From: Shewanella oneidensis MR-1
GTDB taxonomy: Bacteria > Pseudomonadota > Gammaproteobacteria > Enterobacterales > Shewanellaceae
Length of the DNA: 64,000 nt
NCBI RefSeq assembly: GCF_000146165.2
Contig: NC_004347.2
Coordinates: 186,001 to 250,000 of the forward strand
Reading direction: 5' to 3'
Under the pieces are notes generated by a model. The model saw only the letters and a list, made by a program, of their open reading frames with translations. It had not been told where the DNA came from and did not search any database. Made by a program: the position numbers and the translations under genes. Positions within the stretch are counted from its first letter, which is position 1; each line of letters begins with the position of its first letter. Below are positions 9,401-17,025 of this stretch, one piece after another.

Positions 9401-12400
9401 AGCCGTTCATTCAGTGTCAATGCGGTTGTCCCTGGTGCGCCAACAATAGGCTCTGCCACTGCGGGGAATTCTCAAGCTACTGTCAGTTTTAGTGCTCCGA
9501 CATTTACTGGTGGTGCGGTAATTACGGGTTACACCTTAGTCTCTAGTCCTGGTGGTATAACGGCATCGGGTGCATCTTCACCTATCACTATAACTGGATT
9601 AACCAATGGGACTTCTTATTCATTTACTGTTGCCGCTATAAATTCAGTCGGAACCGGTAGCGCCTCTGTGGCGAGTAACGTAGTGAAGCCTAATGGCGCC
9701 CCGATTATTACCTCAACCGCGATAACCAGTGCTACCCAAGATGCGGCCTATAGCTACACCTTGGTGGCGAGCGACAGTGATGTGGGTGACAGTGTCACCT
9801 TAAGCGCAGTCACACTGCCAAGTTGGCTGAGCTTCAATGCGGGTACGGGCGTGCTGAGTGGAACACCAAGTAACGCTAGCGTGGGCAGTCATGCGGTGGT
9901 GCTGCGGGTCACGGATGTGGATGGCCTAACGGCAGAGCAAAGCTTTACGATAGTGGTAGCGAACGTCAATGATGCACCGACCATTAGCTCTACGGCCTTA
10001 ACTAGCGCCACCCAAGATGCGGCGTATAGCTACACCTTAGTGGCGAGTGACAGTGATGCGGGCGACAGTGTCACCTTAAGCGCCGTGACCTTACCCAGCT
10101 GGCTGAACTTCAATGCAGCCACTGGCGTGTTAAGTGGTACGCCAAGTAATGTCAATGTGAGTAGTCACGCCGTGGTACTACGTGCCACCGATGTGGGTGG
10201 TTTGACGGCAGAGCAGAGCTTCAGCATTGTGGTCGCAAACGTCAATGATGCGCCGACTATCACTTCAACGGCACTGCCCAGCGCCAGCCAAGATTCGGCA
10301 TATAGCTACACCATGGTAGCGAGTGACAGCGATGTGGGCGACAGTGTCACCTTAAGCGCAGTCACACTCCCAAGCTGGCTGAACTTCAATGCGGCCACTG
10401 GCGTGTTAAGTGGCACGCCAAACAATACCAATGTTGGCAATCATGCCGTGGTACTGCGAGCAACCGACGTTGACGGTCTCAGCGCAGAGCAAAGCTTTAC
10501 GATAGTAGTGGCTAACGTTAATGATGCGCCGACTATTACCTCAACAGCACTGACCAGTGCCAGCCAAGATGCGGCCTATAGCTACACCTTAGTGGTAACC
10601 GACAGCGATGTGGGCGACAGTGTGATCTTAAGTGCCGTGACTTTACCCAGCTGGCTGAACTTCAATGCGGGTACGGGCGTACTCAGCGGAACACCAAGTA
10701 ACGCTAACGTGGGCAGTCATGCGGTGGTGCTACGCGCCACGGATGTGGATGGCCTAACGGCAGAGCAAAGCTTTACGATAGTCGTGGCGAACGTTAATGA
10801 TGCGCCAGTTGCAACCAATCAGGTTGTGACGCTGGAAGAAGACAGTTCCGCCATGATCACGCTTGTAGGCGAAGATGCAGATAATGATCCTCTGACCTAT
10901 GAGATCACTGCTCAGCCTGTGTCTGGCACCTTAGAGCAACACGGCAATGTGTGGTTGTATACGCCAGAGAAGGACTTTAATGGCAGTGATTCTATCGGTT
11001 TTATTGCAAAAGATGCTGAGCAGAGTTCAGAGCCTGCGACTATCACTATTACAGTGATGCCTGTGAATGACGATCCTCAGGCCGCCGATGACAGCTATAC
11101 TTTAACCAGCGCGACGAATGACACCTATTTGCTGGCAGTATTGGCAAACGATGTGGATGTAGACGGTGACACCTTAACCATTGATGGCGCTGTTGCGGAT
11201 ATTGGCAGTGTGCAAATCACCTCGGATGGGCTGAGTTTTACTGCGCCAAAGGCGTATGTTGGACCTGTTGGCCTGCGTTATACCATTAGTGATGGTAATA
11301 AAGGGCGAGCTACTGCCAAAGTGAATGTGCTGATTGAAGGCACTGATTCCGAGAATCAACCAGTTATTACTTTACCTGATGATGTTGAGGTGAATGCGAC
11401 TGGGCTATTTACACGGGTGAAACTCGGTTTTGCCAAGGCTGTTGATCGCAATGGTCATCCTCTGCCGGTGTCATTGGTGAATAAGAGTTTATTCTTTGCC
11501 CCAGGTAGTTATCTCGCCTATTGGCAGGCAGTAGATCGAGACGGCAACAAGGCTATTAAGGCGCAGAAAGTGAAGGTAAATCCTTTGATTTCGCTGAGCA
11601 AAGATCAAGTGGTTGGCGAAGGTAATCAAGTCACTGTCAGCGTTCATCTTAATGGAGAGGCGCCAAGCTATCCGCTGAGTATTCCTTATACAGTGTCAGG
11701 AACGGCAGATAGTAGTGATCATGATCTCGTTGATGGCGTGGTTGAGATTACCTCGGGGCAAATGGCAGAAATCCACTTTAATACCCTTAACGATAGTGTC
11801 AGTGAAGGGAATGAAGAGGTGTTGATCAGCTTAGATCCAAGCCTCAATCTTGGTAGTAAGCAACAGACCCAAGTGATGATTACCGAAGTCAATATTGCAC
11901 CACTGGCCAGTTTAGCGGTCACTCAAGCAGGCCAGCAGCAGGTCATTGTCGCGCAAAATGGTGGGGATGTGCATATTCGTGCCACCGCCTCGGATGCCAA
12001 TGAGCAAGATACATTAACGCTGACGTGGGAAAGCGGTGCGTTAAGCTTGCAAGCGGACGGAGCTGGCATGTTCTTCTCGCCTGCAGCAGTACAAGCGGGG
12101 ATTTATCCCGTTAGCCTAACGGTGACCGATGATGGTTCGCCCGTGATGTCGAGTACCGCAACAGTCTATATTGTGGTGCGTCCCAGCTTAGCGGCATTGA
12201 CGAATGAGGATACCGACGGCGATTTAATTCCCGATGCTCAAGAAGGTTACCGTGATAGTGATAGCGATGGTATTCCTGATTATTTGGATGCCAATAGCGA
12301 TTGCAATGTGATGCCAGAAGGCGAATTACAGCCAGTGTACTTCTTGGCCGAAGGGCAGGCGGGCGTTTGCTTACGTCTGGGGAATATTGCCCTAAGCCGT

Positions 12401-14056
12401 GGGCAGAGTGGCGTGCAGTTACAACCTGAAGCAGTTACTGAAGATAAGGCTGCAGCTAATGTGGGCGGTATTTTCGATTTCGTCGCCACTGGCTTACCGC
12501 AACCGGGACAAAGCTATAGCTTAGTATTGCCACAGCGCGCGCCTATCCCTGCGAATGCAGTTTATCGCAAGTTGAGTGCGCAAGCGGGGTGGCGAGATTT
12601 TGTGATTGATGCAAACAATAGCGTTGCGAGTACCGAAGGTGAGCGTGGTTTCTGTCCTCCACCGGGTGATAGCAGTTGGACGGCAGGGTTAACCGAAGGC
12701 CATTGGTGCGTGCAGTTGACCATCGAAGACGGTGGCCCGAACGATGATGATGGCGTAGCGAACCGTACCATTGTCGACCCGAGTGGGGTTGCCGTGATGC
12801 TCAATGGTAATAGCTTGCCTGTTGCCAATCCTGACTCGGCAACGATTGCGTGGAACCAGAGTATCGATGTGAACGTGCTTGCTAACGATACTGACAGCGA
12901 TGGTGATAGTTTAACTGTGACCCAAGTTATCAGTGAGTTCGGTACTGTCACTGCGCTAGCCAATCAGCAGCTCAGTTACACACCAGCAGCGGATTTTATT
13001 GGCACCGATGTGTTGGTGTATAGCATTACTGATGGTAAGGGCGGTACGGCGAGTAGTGAACTGACGATCGTGGTGAATGGCAATACTGCGCCAGTAACAG
13101 TAAATGATAGCGCCGCTACTGATGATCGCACCAGCTTGCTTATCGATGTGCTGAGTAATGATACGGACGTTGACGGTAACCCATTAACACTGTTAAGCGC
13201 GACGGCTCAACAAGGCGCGGTTGCTATCGAATCGAACAAACTGCGCTATATCCCTAAAACTGGGTTTGATGGTGTGGATACCGTGACTTATCGCATCAGT
13301 GACGGTCTAGGTGGTGAAGCAACGGGGCAATTGCTCATCACAGTGAAAGCATATCAAGAAGTGATTATTGATAATAAATCGGGGGGCGGCAGTATGGGCT
13401 TATGGGCTTTGGTATTCGTCTTGTCGTGCGCGCTCATGCGCCGCCAAGCACTGCAAAGAGGGGCTGTTGGTTGTCTACTATTAGTGAGCGTTACTCAACA
13501 GGCGCAGGCGACAGACTGGTATATCGAGGGGTTTATCGGTCAAGCGAAAGCCGATAAAACGCGTCCCGATTTGAATGTTCAAGTTGGCGAGGGTGAGATC
13601 CTCAAGCTTGTTGATACGGGTAATGCCTTTGGGGTGAGTTTGGGATACCAATGGACACCGACAGTGGCTCTGGAGCTAGGCTATGCTGACTTTGGTGAAG
13701 GCTGCGCGAGGATAAAGGGCGCGACGTTAACGCCTGAGCAATACCATGAGTTGGTGAAGGCGGTAACCCCCGTGCTTGCCGATGGGGTGATGCTGGGGCT
13801 GAGATTCACTCTACTGCAGCATGAGGGTTGGCGCTTTGAGGTGCCCGTTGGCTTGTTCCATTGGCAAGCTGATATCAGCAGTACCATGGGAAACACCACC
13901 ATAACGACGGATTTAGATGGCACAGATTGGTATACCGGGGTGCGCTTTAGTTACCAATTTAGCGATGCGTGGTCGGTAGGCGTCGGCTATCAATACATCG
14001 ATATCGAACCGAATGATTTACTGAGCTATCAGCTCAATCTGCGATATCGGTTTTAA
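6488..14056 (+). CDS. Giant exported Ig/Fn3-repeat protein with GlyGly-CTERM-like segment fused to OmpA-like barrel
   Basis: From the ATG at 6488 the product has 2522 residues; an upstream TTG at 6482 sits too close to the AAGGAGGG ribosome site. A signal peptide ends near LASPLQA. The N-terminal third has a cadherin/Big-like part, then Fn3-like domains alternating with three QTITF-type domains (about residues 450–1070). Four copies of a 92-residue He_PIG/cadherin-like unit fill 1071–1438. Then come cadherin-like/tandem-95 units, a HYR-like domain (about 1620–1700), a Calx-beta-like domain (1700–1790), a thrombospondin-type Asp-rich calcium loop (about 1908–1935), a choice-of-anchor-like domain (about 1940–2105) and two more Ig-like domains (2109–2288). 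At 2299 GGGS leads into a hydrophobic stretch and MRRQ (2317), a GlyGly-CTERM-like tripartite signal. A second signal-like segment ends QAQA, and residues 2342–2522 form an OmpA-like barrel ending in Arg-Tyr-Arg-Phe. It is likely an adhesin or matrix protein. Confidence 0.85.
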   Translation: MFNNIFTKCSLPLLFLASPLQAAPSISLSSSRMVNRSPKVAIEQQKTLQQLEGAGAFASFSAQPRIQQKAEAAPEEVNVLAFLEQNGLLQSSDVVAATNSGNLDSEFNKSLSDVFYCNPANYEFSDCKIASINRQTPATSPTNADTLTWRFLFDLAVTGVDAADFNIGGTTATITGITQNTSTDYSITISGGDLASFNGTASISLKPAGQYDIRLVYPGLTPPDDLMVPGVRGINNNSYVVSNNVAPTDISLTSTSVNQSGGINAVVGTLSSTDADVGDSHTYTLVSGAGDTNNASFNISGSSLRVNNAALLTAGTYNVRVRTADNASATYEEAFTITVVDNVPPAVTSITLSGSPANTATSVDFVVAFDTSANNISIDDFQLTSTGGAAGTISAVSASSGTSVNVTVNGISGNGTLRLDLKSSTNISDSIGNAGPAAYTSGSVHNVAIPTAPTVPTIGTATAGDGQVSVTFTAPSNNGGSAITTYTATANPGVAFGTCAGPAACTATVTGLDNGTAYTFTVTATNGVGTSVASGASNSAIPKGNQTITFTQPSAQNFGTTPTLTATADSATGTDNLTVSFSSSTTGVCTISSGGNLAFVTAGSCTIDADQAGDSATNPAPTVSRTFTVNAVVPSASTVGTATAGDTQATVTFSAPVSTGGSPILAGGYTVTASPNGATGTGSSSPITVTGLTNGVAYTFTVTATNSAGTGAASAASNSVTPASPQTITFANLGAQNFGTSPNLSAISTSGLTVSFSSSTTGVCTVSGSTLTFVTAGTCTINAEQAGNSSYLAAATVSRTFTVNPVVPSAPTIGTATAGDTQASVAFVAPVNTGGTSLTGYTVSVSPPDVAPVNGASSPILVTGLTNGQAYTFTVTADNSAGTGAASAASNSVTPAASQSITFSNPGAQNFGTSPTLAATSDSGLIPTFTSSTPSVCTITSGGALAFVAVGSCTINADQAGNGSYLAATQVSRSFSVNAVVPGAPTIGSATAGNSQATVSFSAPTFTGGAVITGYTLVSSPGGITASGASSPITITGLTNGTSYSFTVAAINSVGTGSASVASNVVKPNGAPIITSTAITSATQDAAYSYTLVASDSDVGDSVTLSAVTLPSWLSFNAGTGVLSGTPSNASVGSHAVVLRVTDVDGLTAEQSFTIVVANVNDAPTISSTALTSATQDAAYSYTLVASDSDAGDSVTLSAVTLPSWLNFNAATGVLSGTPSNVNVSSHAVVLRATDVGGLTAEQSFSIVVANVNDAPTITSTALPSASQDSAYSYTMVASDSDVGDSVTLSAVTLPSWLNFNAATGVLSGTPNNTNVGNHAVVLRATDVDGLSAEQSFTIVVANVNDAPTITSTALTSASQDAAYSYTLVVTDSDVGDSVILSAVTLPSWLNFNAGTGVLSGTPSNANVGSHAVVLRATDVDGLTAEQSFTIVVANVNDAPVATNQVVTLEEDSSAMITLVGEDADNDPLTYEITAQPVSGTLEQHGNVWLYTPEKDFNGSDSIGFIAKDAEQSSEPATITITVMPVNDDPQAADDSYTLTSATNDTYLLAVLANDVDVDGDTLTIDGAVADIGSVQITSDGLSFTAPKAYVGPVGLRYTISDGNKGRATAKVNVLIEGTDSENQPVITLPDDVEVNATGLFTRVKLGFAKAVDRNGHPLPVSLVNKSLFFAPGSYLAYWQAVDRDGNKAIKAQKVKVNPLISLSKDQVVGEGNQVTVSVHLNGEAPSYPLSIPYTVSGTADSSDHDLVDGVVEITSGQMAEIHFNTLNDSVSEGNEEVLISLDPSLNLGSKQQTQVMITEVNIAPLASLAVTQAGQQQVIVAQNGGDVHIRATASDANEQDTLTLTWESGALSLQADGAGMFFSPAAVQAGIYPVSLTVTDDGSPVMSSTATVYIVVRPSLAALTNEDTDGDLIPDAQEGYRDSDSDGIPDYLDANSDCNVMPEGELQPVYFLAEGQAGVCLRLGNIALSRGQSGVQLQPEAVTEDKAAANVGGIFDFVATGLPQPGQSYSLVLPQRAPIPANAVYRKLSAQAGWRDFVIDANNSVASTEGERGFCPPPGDSSWTAGLTEGHWCVQLTIEDGGPNDDDGVANRTIVDPSGVAVMLNGNSLPVANPDSATIAWNQSIDVNVLANDTDSDGDSLTVTQVISEFGTVTALANQQLSYTPAADFIGTDVLVYSITDGKGGTASSELTIVVNGNTAPVTVNDSAATDDRTSLLIDVLSNDTDVDGNPLTLLSATAQQGAVAIESNKLRYIPKTGFDGVDTVTYRISDGLGGEATGQLLITVKAYQEVIIDNKSGGGSMGLWALVFVLSCALMRRQALQRGAVGCLLLVSVTQQAQATDWYIEGFIGQAKADKTRPDLNVQVGEGEILKLVDTGNAFGVSLGYQWTPTVALELGYADFGEGCARIKGATLTPEQYHELVKAVTPVLADGVMLGLRFTLLQHEGWRFEVPVGLFHWQADISSTMGNTTITTDLDGTDWYTGVRFSYQFSDAWSVGVGYQYIDIEPNDLLSYQLNLRYRF
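9698..10801 (+). repeat. Four tandem 276-bp units in the giant gene
   Basis: Four consecutive 276-base (92-codon) units begin at 9698, 9974, 10250 and 10526. Each encodes the same Ig/cadherin-like domain with SATQDAAYSYTLVASDSD, LPSWLNFNA, GVLSGTPSN and QSFTIVVANVND. They are much closer to each other, in protein and DNA, than to any other domain in the gene. Recent tandem amplification and slippage between copies are the natural explanation, and copy number may vary between strains. Confidence 0.9.
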
Positions 14057-14070
14057 GCTAACGCGACAGT

Positions 14071-14093
14071 AAAAGGGGCTTTGCCCCTTTTTT
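14071..14093 (+). terminator. Rho-independent terminator after the giant gene
   Basis: The stem AAAAGGGGC / GCCCCTTTT has a three-base loop and ends in a run of six T. It lies 14 bases after the giant gene stop and closes the surface locus. The 200 bases from here to nudE hold no gene; a nudE promoter is expected there but I cannot place it with confidence. Confidence 0.85.
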
Positions 14094-14293
14094 GTTACTA
14101 AAAATTGTAACGTGAAGTTGTAAACGTTAAGCCGTGTCTCGCTGGCGGAAACGTGGTCCGTGACGTAAATCGCACTGATTGGCTGGTGGTCTTGGGAATA
14201 GGTGCACTAAATTCAGGTTGTAGATTAAAGACAGGATAGTAAGATTGTCACTTATCCTAGTTCGTTTGTTGCTATTTTTATCCAGGGGCAGTT

Positions 14294-14845
14294 ATGTCAA
14301 AGCGGCACCATAAGCCGGAAATCTTGCATACCGAAGTGGTCGCGAAGAGCCGCTTGTTTCAAATTGAACAAGTACATCTTAAGTTTTCTAATGGTGTCGA
14401 ACGCCAATATGAGCGCTTGAAAGGCGGCGGTCGTGGCGCTGTGATGGTGGTGCCGATTCATCGAGGCAATATGCTTTTGGCTAGAGAATATGCAGCTGGA
14501 ACAGATAATTACGAACTAGGTTTCCCTAAGGGGTTAATCGATCCAGGTGAACAAGCCATTGATGCTGCCAATCGGGAGTTGCAGGAAGAAATTGGTTTCG
14601 GTGCCCGTAAGCTAACATTGTTGAAAGAACTTACCCTTGCTCCGGGATATTTCTCAAGCAAGATGCAAATTTTTATGGCGGAAGATTTGTATGAAAGCCG
14701 CCTAGAAGGTGATGAACCCGAACCTATTGATGTGGTGCCTTGGCCTTTAGCTGAGTGGGAAGTGTTGCTCAACAATATCGATTTTTCAGAATCCCGTAGT
14801 GTGAGTGCATTGTTTTTAGCGCAGAAGCATCTACAACTTAAATAA
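14294..14845 (+). CDS. nudE: ADP compounds hydrolase NudE
   Basis: The product has 183 residues and is a cytoplasmic Nudix hydrolase. The Nudix box is complete: Gly80, Glu86, Arg94-Glu95, Glu98-Glu99 and Gly101 in the order GLIDPGEQ…RELQEEIGF. NudE cleaves ADP-ribose, Ap3A, NADH and related ADP compounds to AMP plus a phosphorylated partner (family knowledge). The downstream APGYFSSKMQIFMAEDL segment is typical of the NudE/NudF branch. cysQ follows 69 bases later. Both enzymes remove adenosine phosphate by-products (ADP-ribose type, and PAP), so a housekeeping operon is plausible. Confidence 0.9.
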   Translation: MSKRHHKPEILHTEVVAKSRLFQIEQVHLKFSNGVERQYERLKGGGRGAVMVVPIHRGNMLLAREYAAGTDNYELGFPKGLIDPGEQAIDAANRELQEEIGFGARKLTLLKELTLAPGYFSSKMQIFMAEDLYESRLEGDEPEPIDVVPWPLAEWEVLLNNIDFSESRSVSALFLAQKHLQLK

Positions 14846-14914
14846 TCTTTTTGTTAAAGCGTTCAGCAATTGAGTGCTTGTAGATCATTCGCGATGTTAG
14901 CGATTGGAGTGGTT

Positions 14915-15727
14915 ATGAAGCCTGAAGAGTTAATCGACGAGGTGATTGCGATAGCAACCGATGCGGGTCGCACTATTCGTGATATTTACCTTAAGGGTAA
15001 TTTTGAGCGAGAAACTAAGTCTGATAATACCCCTGTCACCTCGGCAGATTTAGCGGCGAATAAACTGATTTGTGAACGCTTAGCAGCCTTGACGCCCGAT
15101 ATCCCTATTTTGTCAGAAGAGGCTGCCGACATTCCCTTAAGTGTGCGTGAAGTGTGGAAATGCTATTGGCTAGTCGATCCACTCGATGGGACGGGGGAGT
15201 TTATTGCTGGCAGTGGCGATTTTTCAGTGATCGTTGCGCTGGTGGAGCATAACCGTCCTGTAATGGGTGTAGTCTATGTGCCGATGACGCAGGTGTGTTA
15301 TTACGCCATTGCGGGCTTAGGGGCCTATAAACGTACTGATAAACAGGAAGTGAGGATCAGTAGCCGACAAATTCAGCACCGCGAGCAAGTGTCCTTAAGG
15401 TTAGCGGTGAGTCGCCGTCAAGATCCCCAATCCGTGTTGACCCTATTCAACCAGCCTAAACATTGCGAATTAGTGGTGATGGGTGGTGCGGCCTTAAAGA
15501 GTTGTTTGGTTGCTGAGGGGCGTGCCGATTGCTATGTGCGAGTGGGACCGACGGGTGAGTGGGACACGGGCGCTGCGCAGATCATTATCGAGGAAGCGGG
15601 CGGGCAGATGATGGATACTGAGCTGCAACCTTTAACTTACAATGAACGCGAGACGCTTGAAAATCCTAATTTTATTGTAGTTGGCGCGCCCAATTTAGCG
15701 TGGGATAAAATTTTAATTGGTGAATAA
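14915..15727 (+). CDS. cysQ: 3'(2'),5'-bisphosphate nucleotidase CysQ
   Basis: The product has 270 residues from the ATG at 14915, which is preceded by TTGGAGTGG; an upstream TTG at 14870 would add 15 non-conserved residues. It hydrolyses 3'-phosphoadenosine 5'-phosphate to AMP and recycles the by-product of sulfate reduction and of sulfotransferases. Motifs of the inositol-monophosphatase superfamily are visible: SEE at 67–69, VDPLDGTGEF with metal ligands Asp88 and Asp91, and a C-terminal EWDTGAAQ. It begins 69 bases after nudE and is followed 7 bases later by a GNAT gene. PAP removal would also serve the sulfotransferase-like protein encoded upstream, though that link is only inferred. Confidence 0.93.
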   Translation: MKPEELIDEVIAIATDAGRTIRDIYLKGNFERETKSDNTPVTSADLAANKLICERLAALTPDIPILSEEAADIPLSVREVWKCYWLVDPLDGTGEFIAGSGDFSVIVALVEHNRPVMGVVYVPMTQVCYYAIAGLGAYKRTDKQEVRISSRQIQHREQVSLRLAVSRRQDPQSVLTLFNQPKHCELVVMGGAALKSCLVAEGRADCYVRVGPTGEWDTGAAQIIIEEAGGQMMDTELQPLTYNERETLENPNFIVVGAPNLAWDKILIGE

Positions 15728-15734
15728 TTTTTAA

Positions 15735-16178
15735 ATGCAGTTAATTCGTCCCGTTTTAAAATCTGAGTTAGCCGCCGTTTTTCAGCTTGAACAGGCTATT
15801 TTTGGTGAACACAGTTATCCCGACTTTTTCTTCCGCCAAGGATTTGATTGTTGGCCTGAATATTTTCTGGTTGCTGCAGATGCTAATGGCGTGCTTTTAG
15901 GCTATTTACTGGGGGCCCAAAGCAGTGATCCTGAATGTATGTGGATTTTATCAGTGGCCGTCAGTGAGCAAGCCCGCGGTCAAGGACTGGGCAAACAGTT
16001 GCTCCAACGCTGTTTAGCTCTGTTACCTGCTAAGGTTAAGCGTGTTGATTTAACCGTCGATCCCCATAACCCTGCCCGCAGTTTGTACCAGCGTTTGGGA
16101 TTTGTTGATGCCCACGTCGAAGCGAACTATTTCGGTGCTGGCGCAGATAGGGTGGTGATGAGTTATCACTGTCGTTAG
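15735..16178 (+). CDS. GNAT family N-acetyltransferase (RimI-like)
   Basis: The product has 147 residues. Motif A reads LSVAVSEQARGQGLGKQLLQ (the RGQGLG pyrophosphate loop) and motif B DPHNPARSLYQRLGF. The layout resembles RimI-type N-terminal acetyltransferases, but a specific substrate cannot be assigned. It begins 7 bases after the cysQ stop, so it is the last gene of the nudE–cysQ transcription unit, which ends at the terminator at 16216. Confidence 0.85.
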   Translation: MQLIRPVLKSELAAVFQLEQAIFGEHSYPDFFFRQGFDCWPEYFLVAADANGVLLGYLLGAQSSDPECMWILSVAVSEQARGQGLGKQLLQRCLALLPAKVKRVDLTVDPHNPARSLYQRLGFVDAHVEANYFGAGADRVVMSYHCR

Positions 16179-16215
16179 GTGAATCCATAGGTTTGCATCT
16201 AACTGACCATATAAG

Positions 16216-16245
16216 ACGGCGTTCTCGAGAGGGAGCGCCGTTTTT
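16216..16245 (+). terminator. Terminator after the nudE–cysQ–GNAT unit
   Basis: The hairpin pairs ACGGCGTTCTC with GGGAGCGCCGT (two G·T pairs), has a four-base loop and is followed by TTTTTC. It lies 37 bases after the GNAT stop. The 168 bases to the TetR gene contain AT-rich sequence likely to hold its promoter. Confidence 0.75.
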
Positions 16246-16413
16246 CTTTATATTCAGATTAAATTTCATACTGTTATCGGGTCAGAGATTTAGCTTGTGT
16301 AGCTCATTTACTGAGGTTTATTCCCGTGGTGTACGTTAAATAAACTTATTTTGAACGTTGTTTTTTATTTTTTTGGCTGTTAATCTCACCTCATTCAACA
16401 GGGAGTGAGACCT

Positions 16414-17025
16414 ATGGCGAGACGCAAAGAGCATAGTCACGATGAAATTCGTGTTATGGCAATTGAAGCAGCAATAGCACTGTTACAACAGCAGGGAGTG
16501 CAAGGGCTGAGTTTACGTAAGATTGCCAGTGAGATTGGTTATGTACCCAGTACGTTGATCAATATCTTTGGCAGTTATAACTATTTATTACTGGCAGTTT
16601 CAGAGGCGACATTACAGTTGTTAATGAGCCATCTATCCGCAGTGAGCGAAAACGACAGTCTTCGTCATATCATCGTCATGGCGCAAAAATACAGTGAGTT
16701 TGCCCATAGTCAGCGCCAATGTTTTAAGCTGGTATTCGAGCTACAATTACTCGAGTCTGAACATTTACCCGCATCCCAAGGCCAACTTATTGCAAACTTA
16801 TTTAGGTTAATTGAAAACGAACTAGCCCTGCTATTCCCTAACGAGACAATTGAGCAGCAACTGCAAATGAGTCGCGTGCTCTGGGGCGGGATCCACGGAC
16901 TGACGGCATTATCGTTGGATAATAAATTATTTGCCGATACAGTATCTTTACCCGCTTTGCTAGAAAGTCATGTGACAGGGTATTTACAGGGAATGGGTTA
17001 CCAGAGGGAAGAAGCATGCTGCTAA
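16414..17025 (+). CDS. TetR/AcrR family transcriptional regulator
   Basis: The product has 203 residues from the ATG at 16414, which has CAGGGAG upstream; a GTG three codons earlier is less likely. The N-terminal helix-turn-helix reads GLSLRKIASEIGYVPSTLIN followed by a tyrosine-containing recognition end (GSYNYL), typical of TetR proteins. The C-terminal ligand domain resembles the TetR_C_33 type (LQMSRVLWGGIHGLTALSLD). It overlaps the downstream MFS–acyltransferase gene by 10 bases, so it very probably regulates that gene and itself in response to a lipid-like ligand. The ligand is unknown. Confidence 0.88.
   Translation: MARRKEHSHDEIRVMAIEAAIALLQQQGVQGLSLRKIASEIGYVPSTLINIFGSYNYLLLAVSEATLQLLMSHLSAVSENDSLRHIIVMAQKYSEFAHSQRQCFKLVFELQLLESEHLPASQGQLIANLFRLIENELALLFPNETIEQQLQMSRVLWGGIHGLTALSLDNKLFADTVSLPALLESHVTGYLQGMGYQREEACC

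Noticed and set aside
9698..10801. The 276-bp repeats as a CRISPR array or noncoding satellite
   Set aside because: They are in frame, code for a recognised Ig-like domain and have no short repeat–spacer pattern.
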